DNA of 64,000 bases, taken from assembly GCA_020630095.1 (NCBI GenBank), contig JAHDCD010000008.1, positions 1-64,000 on the forward strand, written 5' to 3'. This document shows positions 25,517 through 35,173 of the stretch, in pieces. Made by a program: the position numbers and the translations under genes. The notes beneath the pieces are model-generated. The model saw only the letters and a list, made by a program, of their open reading frames with translations, did no database searches and was not told where the DNA came from. The DNA comes from Rickettsiales bacterium (GTDB lineage Bacteria; Pseudomonadota; Alphaproteobacteria; Rickettsiales; UBA8987). Each line of letters begins with the position of its first letter. Within the stretch, counting starts at the first letter, position 1.

Positions 25517-26845
25517 ATGATTGATATTAAAAACGTAAAATTTGAAGAACTTAAAAATGAAGGCTTAGAGCGTGAATTTAAAGTAACAGTTAAAGCTGAA
25601 GAGTTAACTAAGCTAAAAGAAGCTAAGTTAGCACAAATTCAGAAAACAGCTAAATTTGATGGCTTCCGCGCTGGTAAAGTGCCAATGCAAGTTGTTGAAC
25701 GTAAATATGGCGAACAACTAGCTGGTGAAATTATTGACCAAGCAGTTCAAAGCTCTTCTGAAGGTTTATTTACTAAAGAAAAATTACGTCCTACTTCTCA
25801 GCCAAAAATTGAAGTTATCACTTTTGAGTTAGGTAAAGACCTAGAATATAAAGTTGAAATTGAAATTTTTCCTGAAGTTAAAGAATTATCTTTAAAGGGC
25901 ATTAAAGTTGAAAAGCCAGTTATCAAAGTTGAAGATAAAGAGGTAGAAGAAACTATTTCTAATATGCTTAAAGGTCGCGGTACTAAAGAAGTAACTGATC
26001 GTAAAGAAGCTAAAAATGGTGATATTGTTGATATCGACTTCAAAGGTTCAATTGAAGGTGAGTATTTCGCAGGTGGCGAAGCGCAAGGCAATAAATTAGA
26101 ACTTGGTACTAACTCATTCATTGGCGACTTCGAAAAGCAAATTGAAGGCAAGAAAATAGGTGAAGAGTTCGATGTTAACGTATCATTCCCTGAAGAATAC
26201 CATTCTAAAGAATTAGCTGGTAAGCCAGCTAAGTTTGAGTGTAAATTAAACTCAATCCACGAAAAGTCTGATGCTGAACTAGACGATGCATTTGCTCAGC
26301 AAAATGGCTTTGAGTCAGCTGTAAAAGTTCGTGAATATGTAAAGGATACTTTAGCGCGCTCTAACGATAATGTTGCACGTTCTATTGTTAAGAAAGACCT
26401 ATTCGATAAGCTTTCTGATTCTTGTAAAGTTGAACTTCCAAAGTCTATGATTGAACTTGAGAAGGATGCTATTTCTAAGCAATTAGTTGCAAATAAAGAA
26501 GCTGATGAAAATCAAGCTGATGTACCAGATATTAAGAAAATTGAAGAACTAGCTGAGCGTAGAGTTAAGCTAGGTATCATCCTTTCTGATTATAGCATCA
26601 ATAATAACATTAAAGTTTCTAATGAAGAGCTTGAAGAAGCTATTAAGCGTGAAGCTGCAATGTATCCTGGGCAAGCTGAACAAGTTTATAATTACTATAA
26701 GCAAAACGTTCAAGCTATCGAGCAACTAAAAGGTCCTATCTTAGAAGAAAAGGCAGTTGACCAAATCTTAGAAAAGATTGAAGTTGTAGAAAAAGAAATG
26801 AGTTCTGATGAAGTTAAGAAAATCTTAGATACAATCGCCGCTTAA
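25517..26845 (+). CDS. tig: Trigger factor
   Basis: Ribosome-bound chaperone and prolyl isomerase, 442 residues. The ribosome-binding loop appears as FDGFRAGKVPMQVVERKYG (residues about 48-66), close to the GFRxGKxP signature. The FKBP-like domain begins at NGDIVDIDFKGSIEGEYFAGG, and the helical chaperone arms follow. The strong Lys/Glu bias is normal for the family. A good intrinsic terminator follows at 26889. Unlike the common arrangement, clpP is not next. Confidence 0.96.
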   Translation: MIDIKNVKFEELKNEGLEREFKVTVKAEELTKLKEAKLAQIQKTAKFDGFRAGKVPMQVVERKYGEQLAGEIIDQAVQSSSEGLFTKEKLRPTSQPKIEVITFELGKDLEYKVEIEIFPEVKELSLKGIKVEKPVIKVEDKEVEETISNMLKGRGTKEVTDRKEAKNGDIVDIDFKGSIEGEYFAGGEAQGNKLELGTNSFIGDFEKQIEGKKIGEEFDVNVSFPEEYHSKELAGKPAKFECKLNSIHEKSDAELDDAFAQQNGFESAVKVREYVKDTLARSNDNVARSIVKKDLFDKLSDSCKVELPKSMIELEKDAISKQLVANKEADENQADVPDIKKIEELAERRVKLGIILSDYSINNNIKVSNEELEEAIKREAAMYPGQAEQVYNYYKQNVQAIEQLKGPILEEKAVDQILEKIEVVEKEMSSDEVKKILDTIAA

Positions 26846-26858
26846 TTCTCCCTACGTT

Positions 26859-26882
26859 GTAATTCTCGCGTAGGCGGGAATC
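26859..26882 (+). repeat. Half of the trmD-type palindromic element
   Basis: GTAATTCTCGCGTAGGCGGGAAT corresponds to the left half of the element in trmD (GTCATCCCCGCGAAGGCGGGGAT), with changes on both stem sides that keep pairing. It sits between the tig stop and its terminator. Confidence 0.55.
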
Positions 26883-26888
26883 ATTATT

Positions 26889-26916
26889 AAAGCCTCCTAA
26901 TTAGGGGGCTTTTTTA
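26889..26916 (+). terminator. Intrinsic terminator of tig
   Basis: Stem AAGCCTCC pairing with GGGGGCTT around a short loop, followed by a T run (26910-26915). It lies 44 bases after the tig stop. Confidence 0.85.
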
Positions 26917-26927
26917 TTGGCTGAAAC

Positions 26928-27065
26928 TATAGTAAATTCTAATTTAGGGCGTACTAGCTCTGAAAATTAAATTTGTTATCAACAAAAGCTTTAGCTTTTG
27001 TTGCACCACGTAGCGAGTGTATCTAATTTACAAGATAACATTCTTCTAAAGTAGAAAAAACTATA
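26928..27065 (+). repeat. Family A MITE-like element, copy A3
   Basis: Termini TATAGTAAATTCTAATTT and AGAAAAAACTATA, with a CAACAAAAGCT palindrome and the core at 27004-27019, CACCAC-GTA-GCG-A-GTG (one stem mismatch). It fills the gap between tig and the end of nuoN. Confidence 0.85.
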
Positions 27066-27067
27066 TA

Positions 27068-28501
27068 TTAAAATATAACTAAAGCAGATGTTATTGTTGT
27101 AATAATTGACGGCCAGATAATAAATAGAAGGTTAGCAACCACTGTCCAGAATATCGTTATTCTTACACTAACAGATTCAAGGTCGGCAATCTTTTCATTA
27201 TCATTAGGCTCTTCATCAAAGTAGCAGATTTTGATTATTCTAAGGTAATAGTAAGCTGAAACTACAGTAAGTAGAACTGCTATAGATGCTTGGATAATCA
27301 TATCATTTACAATTAAACCTTTAAGCACGGCAAACTTAGCAAAGAAACCCGCTAGCGGAGGTATACCCGCCATTGAGAACATAATAACCGCAAAGCAGAA
27401 ACCACGTACTGGATTATATTTCGCAAGCCCTGCAAGATCTGAAATATTATGTAAATGCTTATCATCTTTGTTACGCATTGAAATAACTAAAGCCCATGCG
27501 CCAATGCTCATAACTAAATAAATAGTCAGATAGATCATTATCGCAGGAATTTGCTCACCATTAGGAAGTGTAAGCGCAAGCAATGCAAAACCAACATGAC
27601 CAATTGAACTATAGGCAAGTAGTCGTTTTATATTCGTTTGTACTAGTGCACCAAAGGCACCAACCGCCATAGATGCAACCGCAACGAAATTAATTATTTG
27701 CCCCCAGTCACCCGAAAGGTCGGAGAATGGCGAAAGTAGTAAACGGATTAACAGTGCAAATACCGCAATTTTAGGAGCGGTAGCAAAGTATGCTCCAGAT
27801 AGCCTGTGCGAACCTTCATAAACATCAGGTGTCCACATATGGAAAGGCACAGCCGATATTTTAAAGAATAAACCAATCATTACTAATATAAGGCCAACAA
27901 GCACTTCAATAGGTAATGATTTTATAGATGTATATTTAGTGCCCAACTCAGCGAAGTCTGTACTTCCGCCGAATCCGTAAATAAACGAGCAACCGAATAA
28001 TAATATACCCGATGCTAACGCACCCAGCATAAAGTATTTTAAACCAGCCTCAGAGCTACGTAACTCAGTACGTATAAAGGCAGCCATTATGTATAATGAA
28101 AGCGAAGTTAACTCAATCGACATATACATTGAGATAAGGTCGTTAGCAGAAACTAGTGAACACATACCCACTGCCGCTAATAATATGATTATTGTAGCTT
28201 CAAATCGTACGTCGGGAGATCTATAGGAAAGCGATAGTAGCAATACAAAAAAGGTTGCCACCAAGATTAACATTTTTGCATAGAAGGCAAAGCTATCAAT
28301 AACAAAAAAGCCATTAAATAAAACTTGAGGCTCCGCGGTATATAGTAAGTAGCAGGCATCAAGTGCAGCGGCTAATGCAATTAAGCCAATCTTTGGTGCA
28401 TGTTTACCAAGTTTCTCAGAGAATGCGCCAATCAAAGTTACCGCAAATGCTGTAATAATTAATATTAACTCAGGTGTTATGTATTTTAAACTTTCTAACA
28501 T
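27068..28501 (-). CDS. nuoN: NADH-quinone oxidoreductase subunit N
   Basis: Antiporter-like proton-pumping membrane subunit of complex I, 477 residues, hydrophobic throughout. The conserved Glu-bearing helix (SIELTSLSLYIM), the FKISAVPFHMWTPDVYEG loop with its Lys and Pro, LLAYSSIGHVGF with its Lys upstream, and AGIPPLAGFFAKF are visible. It is the last gene of the nuoK-L-M-N run and follows nuoM by 8 bases. Confidence 0.97.
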   Translation of the reverse strand: MLESLKYITPELILIITAFAVTLIGAFSEKLGKHAPKIGLIALAAALDACYLLYTAEPQVLFNGFFVIDSFAFYAKMLILVATFFVLLLSLSYRSPDVRFEATIIILLAAVGMCSLVSANDLISMYMSIELTSLSLYIMAAFIRTELRSSEAGLKYFMLGALASGILLFGCSFIYGFGGSTDFAELGTKYTSIKSLPIEVLVGLILVMIGLFFKISAVPFHMWTPDVYEGSHRLSGAYFATAPKIAVFALLIRLLLSPFSDLSGDWGQIINFVAVASMAVGAFGALVQTNIKRLLAYSSIGHVGFALLALTLPNGEQIPAIMIYLTIYLVMSIGAWALVISMRNKDDKHLHNISDLAGLAKYNPVRGFCFAVIMFSMAGIPPLAGFFAKFAVLKGLIVNDMIIQASIAVLLTVVSAYYYLRIIKICYFDEEPNDNEKIADLESVSVRITIFWTVVANLLFIIWPSIITTITSALVIF

Positions 28502-28509
28502 AATGTAAA

Positions 28510-30000
28510 TTATTTAACCCACTGGTTAATTAAATTCTCAGCAGATGCATGCACAATTCCAAGTACCAACTCAGGGTAAATACCTAAAACAATTGTTAAT
28601 ATTGCGAGTGGAAGCAAAATCGCTTTTTCACGTAAGTCTATATCTTTAAGCTCTGCAAGTGCGGGCTTAATTTCACCAAACATAACACGCTTAACTAAGA
28701 AAAGCGTATAACCAGCACCAAGTACCATACCTGTTGCCGCCAATGCAGATATTACCGGATTCTCTTGGAATACACCAAGTAGTACCATAAATTCACCAAC
28801 AAAACCTGCTGTTGCAGGTAAGCCAATTGATGCAAATGCGAATATCAGCATAAACAATGCAAAGCGCGGCATTAAGTTAGTTAAACCACCTAAGCGTGAA
28901 ATTTCTTTAGTTAAAGCTCTATCATAAATAACGCCAACACAAAGGAATAGCGCACCAGATATAACGCCGTGCGATATCATTTGGAAAATACCACCTTCTA
29001 AACCAATTTGGTTTGTAGTGAATATACCAATCGTAACAAACCCCATATGCGCGATAGATGAATACGCTATCAGCTTTTTCATATCGGTCTGCGCCAGAGC
29101 TATTAATGAAGTGTAAATTACCGCAATAGCCGAAAGAATAAATACGAAGTCTTGGAAATAAAGTGATGCGTCAGGCAACATTGGCAGTGAAAAACGGATA
29201 AACCCGTAACCACCAAGCTTTAATAAAATACCTGCTAAAATAACTGAGCCCGCTGTTGGTGCTTGTACGTGAGCATCTGGTAACCACGTATGCACAGGGA
29301 ACATTGGAATCTTAACTGCGAAAGATGCAAACAATGCCAGCCATAAATATATCTGAACTTCTTTAGTAAATATTTGCGGTGCAATTTCCTGTAAGGTAGG
29401 AATGTCTAAAGTATCGGTTTTCGAGTAAATATAAATTAGCGCTACAAGGAAAAGTACCGAGCCAGCAAGTGTATATAAGAAGAATTTAAACGATGCATAA
29501 ATTCTATTTTGACCACCCCATATACCAATTATTAAGAACATCGGAATAAGCGAAGCCTCAAAAAATATATAGAATAGTAATAAATCAAGTGAGCAGAATA
29601 CCCCGATAACTAAACTTTCTAATAAAAGGAAGGCTATCATAAACTCACGCAAGCGGAAAGTAACATTCTTCCAGCTAGCTAAAATACAAATTGGCGTAAG
29701 GAATGCCGTTAAAATTACAAACCAAATAGATAAGCCATCTACACCTAGTTTAAACGCAATACCAGAATCTTTACCGAACCAGTTATACTCTTCAACAAAT
29801 TGATACGCAGAACTGTTAGGTACAAACTTAAATAGTAAATATAGTGAAAGTAAAAAAGTTAGGCCCGAAACCCAAACAGATACAAACTTAATACGTTTAT
29901 AAGCTTCTTCTTTAAGCTCATTAGTTTCGCCTGTCCTAGCAAAAAGTAGAAACAAAGCGCCAAAAAGCGGCAAGAAAGTTATTATAGATAGTATTGGCAT
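28510..30000 (-). CDS. nuoM: NADH-quinone oxidoreductase subunit M
   Basis: Proton-pumping complex I subunit, 496 residues. It has KLGVDGLSIWFVILTAF near residue 90, FYIFFEASLIPMFLIIG with the essential Glu, AVKIPMFPVHTWLPDAHVQAP, KKLIAYSSIAHMGF and GLPATAGFVGEF. Between its start and the nuoL stop is repeat A7, about 135 bases, which interrupts the otherwise tight complex I cluster. Confidence 0.97.
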   Translation of the reverse strand: MPILSIITFLPLFGALFLLFARTGETNELKEEAYKRIKFVSVWVSGLTFLLSLYLLFKFVPNSSAYQFVEEYNWFGKDSGIAFKLGVDGLSIWFVILTAFLTPICILASWKNVTFRLREFMIAFLLLESLVIGVFCSLDLLLFYIFFEASLIPMFLIIGIWGGQNRIYASFKFFLYTLAGSVLFLVALIYIYSKTDTLDIPTLQEIAPQIFTKEVQIYLWLALFASFAVKIPMFPVHTWLPDAHVQAPTAGSVILAGILLKLGGYGFIRFSLPMLPDASLYFQDFVFILSAIAVIYTSLIALAQTDMKKLIAYSSIAHMGFVTIGIFTTNQIGLEGGIFQMISHGVISGALFLCVGVIYDRALTKEISRLGGLTNLMPRFALFMLIFAFASIGLPATAGFVGEFMVLLGVFQENPVISALAATGMVLGAGYTLFLVKRVMFGEIKPALAELKDIDLREKAILLPLAILTIVLGIYPELVLGIVHASAENLINQWVK

Positions 30001-30004
30001 TTGT

Positions 30005-30140
30005 AGTTTTTTTTAAATCACACGAGTGTAATGAGTGTTAATTAAAAAAATCTACCAAACCAAGCTTGAGCTTGAGTTGCATTGTGTAGCAATGTTTGTA
30101 AATTAGAAAGCTTACGCTTTCTAATTTACAAACAACTATA
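30005..30140 (+). repeat. Family A element, copy A7
   Basis: Left end TTGTAGTTTTTTTTAAAT, right end AACAACTATA. The core at 30079-30095 is GCATTGT-GTA-GCAATGT, a different stem sequence around the same loop. A second long palindrome lies at 30096-30131. The terminal CTATA overlaps the nuoL stop (TAG at 30136-30138). Confidence 0.75.
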
Positions 30141-32076
30141 TTTTATAAATGTAAATTAAGTAACCTAAAATAACGGCTATACCTATCAGCATTGCAAACG
30201 CATAATGATACACATAACCAGATTGAATTTTGCTATAAACCTTTCCAAATAAACCAGATGCCGCCGCCGCGCCATTAGGTATTAAAGCATCTACGCCTTT
30301 CTCATCACCATATTTCCAGAACTTATTAGCAATCCATTGGCAAGGCTTGATGAAGATAGTCTCATATAGCTCATCAACGTAATATTTATTATATAGAACT
30401 TCATGAATCGGCTGTAATGCACGTGTTAATGAATCCATAATTTTAGCGCGTTTAACATAAGCAAAGAACGCTAATATTAAACCAACTACACCAACAATAA
30501 TAGGTAACTTGGCAACAATAGTTGGCACATGATGCGCATCTTCTAATATATTATGCCCGCCATGCGAATCCATAAATATTGAACCATTCCAGAATAGCAA
30601 GTCAGCATCTACCATGCCCCAAAAATAATAACCGATAGCACCAATTAATAATGCACCAAGAGAAAGTAATGCCAATGGCAGCTTCATAACTAGCGGGCCT
30701 TCATGAGCTTTTTCAAACGTTTCTTTATCACCTCTAAACTCACCATGGAAAGTTAAGAAGATTAATCTCCAAGAATAAAAGGCCGTGAATGTAGCTGCAA
30801 TAATACCAAGAATATATGCAAACTCACCTAAACCATGCGCCGCATAAGCGCTCTCTAAAATCATATCCTTAGAGTAGAAGCCAGATAATAACGGCACACC
30901 GGTAATAGCCAAAGTACCGATTAGCATAATAATATATGTAAACGGAATCTTCTTACGCAAGCCGCCCATTTTCTGCATATCTTGCTCATCATGCACTGCA
31001 TGAATAACTGAGCCAGCGCCTAAGAATAATAAGGCCTTAAAGAAGCCGTGCGTAAATAAGTGGAATATCGCCGCAGGATAAGCGCCAACACCACACGCAA
31101 AGAACATATAACCTAACTGCGAACAAGTTGAATAAGCAATAACACGTTTAATATCGTTTTGTGTTAAGGCAATAGATGCCGCAAAAATGCAAGTTAATGC
31201 GCCTACAACTATAATAATATCTTTGGCAAATGCCGAATATTCAAATACAGGCGACATACGCGCTAATAAGAATACACCCGCAGTTACCATTGTTGCCGCA
31301 TGAATAAGCGCCGAAACCGGAGTAGGGCCTTCCATCGCATCAGGTAACCAAGTATGTAAGCCAAGCTGAGCAGACTTACCCATAGCGCCAATAAATAACG
31401 CCACTGCTATTAAATCTATATTAGGAATGCTAAATCCAAAGAAGTTCACATTATCACGCAAGAACGCGGGAACATCTTTAAATATGGTATCAAACTCAAT
31501 TGAGCCAAATGTTAAGTAACACGCAAATATACCGATAGCTAAACCAACATCACCAACGCGGTTAACAATAAATGCCTTCATAGAAGCTAAGTTTGCACTT
31601 TCTTTTTTATACCAAAAACCAATCAGTAAATAAGATGCTAAACCAACGCCTTCCCATCCTAAGAATAATTGCGCTAGGTTGTTAGAGGTTACCAACATTA
31701 ACATGAAGAACGTGAATAACGACAAGTAAGCAAAGAATCTTTGCTGATGCTTATCGTGGCTCATGTACGAAATAGAATATAAATGTACTAAGAACGAAAC
31801 TGAATTAACCAGCAGAATCATCACCACTGAAAGTGAATCAAAACGTAATTGCCATTTAACTACAAGGTCTGAAACATTTAAAAATGTAAATAAATCAAGA
31901 ACTGCAGTATTGGCATTAATAGCATACCTATTAAATAGTATAATAGCAGATAAAGCCGCAAGCCCCATTAAGCCACAAGTAACATAATGAGAGGTGCGCA
32001 CAGAAAGCTGTTTGGTAAATAAACCAATTATAATTGCACCAAGTAACGGTGCGAATATTGCAATATTCTCAAACAA
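30136..32076 (-). CDS. nuoL: NADH-quinone oxidoreductase subunit L
   Basis: Largest antiporter-like subunit of complex I with the long lateral helix, 646 residues. It has LFLGWEGVGLASYLLIGFW, KSAQLGLHTWLPDAMEGPTPVSALIHAATM, KRVIAYSTCSQLGYM, HGFFKALLFLGAGSVIH and GVPLLSGFYSKD. The C-terminal amphipathic helix and last membrane segment are present. It follows nuoK with one base between. The stop codon lies in repeat A7, so the C-terminus may have been altered by a few residues. Confidence 0.97.
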   Translation of the reverse strand: MFENIAIFAPLLGAIIIGLFTKQLSVRTSHYVTCGLMGLAALSAIILFNRYAINANTAVLDLFTFLNVSDLVVKWQLRFDSLSVVMILLVNSVSFLVHLYSISYMSHDKHQQRFFAYLSLFTFFMLMLVTSNNLAQLFLGWEGVGLASYLLIGFWYKKESANLASMKAFIVNRVGDVGLAIGIFACYLTFGSIEFDTIFKDVPAFLRDNVNFFGFSIPNIDLIAVALFIGAMGKSAQLGLHTWLPDAMEGPTPVSALIHAATMVTAGVFLLARMSPVFEYSAFAKDIIIVVGALTCIFAASIALTQNDIKRVIAYSTCSQLGYMFFACGVGAYPAAIFHLFTHGFFKALLFLGAGSVIHAVHDEQDMQKMGGLRKKIPFTYIIMLIGTLAITGVPLLSGFYSKDMILESAYAAHGLGEFAYILGIIAATFTAFYSWRLIFLTFHGEFRGDKETFEKAHEGPLVMKLPLALLSLGALLIGAIGYYFWGMVDADLLFWNGSIFMDSHGGHNILEDAHHVPTIVAKLPIIVGVVGLILAFFAYVKRAKIMDSLTRALQPIHEVLYNKYYVDELYETIFIKPCQWIANKFWKYGDEKGVDALIPNGAAAASGLFGKVYSKIQSGYVYHYAFAMLIGIAVILGYLIYIYKI

Positions 32077-32077
32077 T

Positions 32078-32386
32078 TTATCCTTTTAAAGTGTTAATTT
32101 CCTCAACCTCGATATTCCCTTTATTACGATAATAAACAACCAATATCGCTAACCCAATTGCCGCTTCAGCCGCCGCTACAGTTAATGTAAATATAGTAAA
32201 GATCTGACCAGTTAAGTCATTCATATAGCTTGAAAAAGCAACTAGATTAATATTAACGGCAAGCAGAATAAGCTCAACAGACATTAAAATTGTAATCACG
32301 TTCTTACGGTTAAGAAAAATACCGCACACGCCAACAGTAAACAATATTACTGCTAGAATTAAATAATGATTTAAACCAATTTCCAT
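32078..32386 (-). CDS. nuoK: NADH-quinone oxidoreductase subunit K
   Basis: Small membrane subunit of complex I (102 residues, three helices). The second helix [20 protein letters not shown] carries the buried Glu, and [19 protein letters not shown] the second. It is the first gene of this cluster; nuoJ, normally immediately upstream, is absent, and comM diverges 87 bases away. Confidence 0.97.
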   Translation of the reverse strand: MEIGLNHYLILAVILFTVGVCGIFLNRKNVITILMSVELILLAVNINLVAFSSYMNDLTGQIFTIFTLTVAAAEAAIGLAILVVYYRNKGNIEVEEINTLKG

Positions 32387-32473
32387 CGCCCACGATTAAT
32401 ATACATTATAGTTAATGGAGCAATAGAAATTTCTTGTTATAATATATATTTACTATCTATGGTTTAGTTCTTA

Positions 32474-33982
32474 GTGGTTGCTATCGCACATACATTTGCA
32501 TTTATTGGTGTTGAACCTAAAGAGGTTCAAGTTCAAGTTCATATGGGCTCTGGCTTACCGGCTTTTAATATTGTTGGCTTAGCTGCTAAAGCCGTTAACG
32601 AAAGTAAGGAGCGCGTACGTGCGGCATTGTCGTCAATGGGTATAAATTTACCGCCTAAACGCATAACAGTTAACCTTTCTCCAGCAGATTTACCCAAGGA
32701 GGGTTCTCACTATGACCTTCCCATCGCACTTGGTGTATTAATGGTAATGGAGATAATTCCAGAGTCAGCTTTGAAGAATAACATAATCATGGGCGAACTT
32801 GCTTTGGATGCTTCAATAACTCAAGTTTCGGGCGTTTTACCTGCTGCCATGGGTGCGGCACAGCGCGGTTTTTCTATCACTTGCCCAAAAATTAATGGTC
32901 CAGAAGCTAGTTGGGCTGATGACGAGATTGTAATTATATCAGCTAGTAATTTAACTGAGCTTATTGAGCACTTTAATGGCGAGGTAATTTTACCAAAGCC
33001 AAATAAGAACGATATTAATAACGATAATATCCAATATCCAGACCTTAAAGATGTTAAGGGGCAGAAAAAGCCTAAGCGCGCGCTAGAAATTGCTGCAGCA
33101 GGCGGTCATAATATGTTAATGATTGGCCCCCCAGGTTCTGGTAAGTCAATGTTGGCATCGCGTTTACCTTCTATACTTCCGCCAATGAGCCCAAAGGAAA
33201 TGCTTGAGGTTTCGGTGATTAATTCAATAGCAGGTGTAGTAAATGATAACGAAGGGCTTTCATTCGCGCGCCCTTTCCGTGATCCGCATCACTCAGCTTC
33301 AATACCTGCGCTTGTAGGTGGTGGTGCAAAGGCAAAGCCGGGGGAAATATCACTGTCGCATAATGGCGTCTTATTTTTAGACGAACTACCTGAGTTTAAT
33401 AGAGTAGTGCTAGATTCCTTACGCCAACCACTAGAAACTCGTGAAGTTGCGATTGCTCGCGCGCAGAACCATGTAACGTACCCTGCTAATTTTCAGCTTA
33501 TCGCGGCCATGAATCCATGCCGATGCGGTTATATGGGTGATGCTGAGCGTGAGTGCAATAAAGTGCCAATTTGCGGTAAGGATTACCAATCTAAAATTTC
33601 TGGCCCAATGTTAGATAGGATCGATATCCATATCCAAGTGCCAGCGGTTAACCCGTATCAAGAATTTGAAGATGAATCTGAATCAAGCGCAGATATTCGT
33701 CAGCGTGTATTAAACGCACGCAAAATTCAGGCAAATAGACACGAGAATATTTTAACTAATTCAGAAGCTGAAGGTGAATTGTTAAAAGAATTTTCTACCC
33801 CTTCAAAAGATGGTGAAGATATGTTAAAACAGGCGGTAGTAAAATTTAACCTATCTATGCGCTCGCATAATAGAGTGCTAAAAGTGGCAAGAACAATCGC
33901 AGATTTAGCTTCATCGGCAACAGTTGAAAAAGAACATATCGCTGAAGCTTTATCTTATAGGCAACTTCAATATGGGAAATAA
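32474..33982 (+). CDS. comM: YifB/ComM family Mg-chelatase-like AAA ATPase
   Basis: A 502-residue branch-migration helicase homologue; in naturally competent bacteria ComM extends recombination tracts. It has an N-terminal Lon-protease-like fold (GLPAFNIVGLAAKAVNESKERVRAAL), Walker A GPPGSGKSMLASRL, the PFRDPHHSAS motif, LFLDELPEFNR (Walker B), AMNPCRCGYMGD, and the C-terminal domain ending SYRQLQYGK. GTG start at 32474, taken because homology begins there. The stop overlaps queC by 11 bases. Confidence 0.94.
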   Translation: MVAIAHTFAFIGVEPKEVQVQVHMGSGLPAFNIVGLAAKAVNESKERVRAALSSMGINLPPKRITVNLSPADLPKEGSHYDLPIALGVLMVMEIIPESALKNNIIMGELALDASITQVSGVLPAAMGAAQRGFSITCPKINGPEASWADDEIVIISASNLTELIEHFNGEVILPKPNKNDINNDNIQYPDLKDVKGQKKPKRALEIAAAGGHNMLMIGPPGSGKSMLASRLPSILPPMSPKEMLEVSVINSIAGVVNDNEGLSFARPFRDPHHSASIPALVGGGAKAKPGEISLSHNGVLFLDELPEFNRVVLDSLRQPLETREVAIARAQNHVTYPANFQLIAAMNPCRCGYMGDAERECNKVPICGKDYQSKISGPMLDRIDIHIQVPAVNPYQEFEDESESSADIRQRVLNARKIQANRHENILTNSEAEGELLKEFSTPSKDGEDMLKQAVVKFNLSMRSHNRVLKVARTIADLASSATVEKEHIAEALSYRQLQYGK

Positions 33983-34625
33983 AAAAGCAATAATATCTTT
34001 TAGCGGTGGGCTAGATAGTACTACTTGTTTGGCGCTCGCAAAGTCACAAGGTTTTGAACCTATTTGTATTTCTTTTGATTATAATCAAAAGCATAAAGTT
34101 GAATTGGATTATGCTAAAAGACTTGCTGAAGGATATGGTGCGGAGCATAAGGTTATTGAAATAAACAGTAATCAATTTGCAACTTCTGCACTGGTAGATA
34201 AATCGCAAAAAGTCCCTGATTTCAGTGCTTCAGAAGATATTCCAGTTACGTATGTTCCTGCGCGGAATATAATATTCTTATCATACTGTTTAGCGTACGC
34301 GGAAGCGTTTCAATCTTACGACATATTCATCGGCGTTAACGCGTTAGATTATTCTGGCTACCCAGATTGCCGCCCAGACTTTATTTCTCAATATGAGCAA
34401 ATGGCAAACCTAGGTTTATCATACACGCAAGACGAAAAGAAACTAAAAATCCATACGCCATTAATAGATTTAACCAAGGCTGAAATTATAAAATTAGGCC
34501 ATAGCTTGGGCGTGGATTATTCTAAAACATTCTCATGCTACAACCCTTCACCAGAAGGTAAGGCTTGCGGTAAATGCGATTCCTGCGTTTTACGAAAAAA
34601 AGGCTTTGATAGTGCAGACAAATAA
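33972..34625 (+). CDS. queC: 7-cyano-7-deazaguanine synthase
   Basis: Converts 7-carboxy-7-deazaguanine to preQ0 on the queuosine pathway, using ATP and ammonia. It has the PP-loop SFSGGLDSTTCLAL, the YVPARNIIFLSYCLAYAE stretch, and a C-terminal zinc-binding set CYNPSPEGKACGKCDSC. The ATG at 33972 (MGNKKAII) is chosen as homology begins there, giving 217 residues. It overlaps the end of comM and lies 13 bases before nuoB. Queuosine synthesis de novo supports a less reduced metabolism. Confidence 0.95.
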   Translation: MGNKKAIISFSGGLDSTTCLALAKSQGFEPICISFDYNQKHKVELDYAKRLAEGYGAEHKVIEINSNQFATSALVDKSQKVPDFSASEDIPVTYVPARNIIFLSYCLAYAEAFQSYDIFIGVNALDYSGYPDCRPDFISQYEQMANLGLSYTQDEKKLKIHTPLIDLTKAEIIKLGHSLGVDYSKTFSCYNPSPEGKACGKCDSCVLRKKGFDSADK

Positions 34626-34638
34626 TTTATAAAGCCAC

Positions 34639-35169
34639 GTGATGACAACACCAAAGTTACCAATAGATCAGAATAAAATTTTAGATCCTCTAGCCGATGG
34701 CCTGAAAGATAAAGGTTATGTAACTGCAAAAATTGACGACCTAGTAAACTGGGCGCGCTCTGGTTCACTTTGGCCAATGACCTTCGGTTTAGCATGTTGT
34801 GCAGTTGAAATGATGCAAGCCGCAGCTTCTCGTTACGATATGGATAAATTCGGGCTTTTATTCCGCCCATCACCGCGCCAATCAGACGTTATGATTGTTG
34901 CCGGTACTCTAACAAATAAAATGGCGCCAGCGCTTCGCAAGGTTTACGACCAAATGCCTGAGCCACGTTATGTTATTTCAATGGGCTCATGCGCTAACGG
35001 CGGTGGTTATTACCACTATTCATACTCAGTAGTTCGCGGTTGCGACAGAGTTGTACCTGTAGATGTTTATGTGCCAGGTTGCCCACCAACAGCCGAGGCC
35101 CTTCTTTATGGTGTATTAAAATTACAACAAAAAATCCGTCGCGAGGGAACTATTTTCAAGCGCTCTTAA
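34639..35169 (+). CDS. nuoB: NADH-quinone oxidoreductase subunit B
   Basis: Complex I subunit holding the terminal N2 iron-sulfur cluster next to the quinone site. Cluster ligands are the paired cysteines of [12 protein letters not shown], then [17 protein letters not shown] and [16 protein letters not shown]. 176 residues. It is separated from other nuo genes, sitting between queC and an iron permease. Its usual neighbours nuoA and nuoC are not here. Confidence 0.97.
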   Translation: MMTTPKLPIDQNKILDPLADGLKDKGYVTAKIDDLVNWARSGSLWPMTFGLACCAVEMMQAAASRYDMDKFGLLFRPSPRQSDVMIVAGTLTNKMAPALRKVYDQMPEPRYVISMGSCANGGGYYHYSYSVVRGCDRVVPVDVYVPGCPPTAEALLYGVLKLQQKIRREGTIFKRS

Positions 35170-35173
35170 GATT

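Noticed and set aside
34538-34873. Minus-strand 111-codon frame
   Set aside because: It lies across the well-supported end of queC and start of nuoB and lacks any motif.
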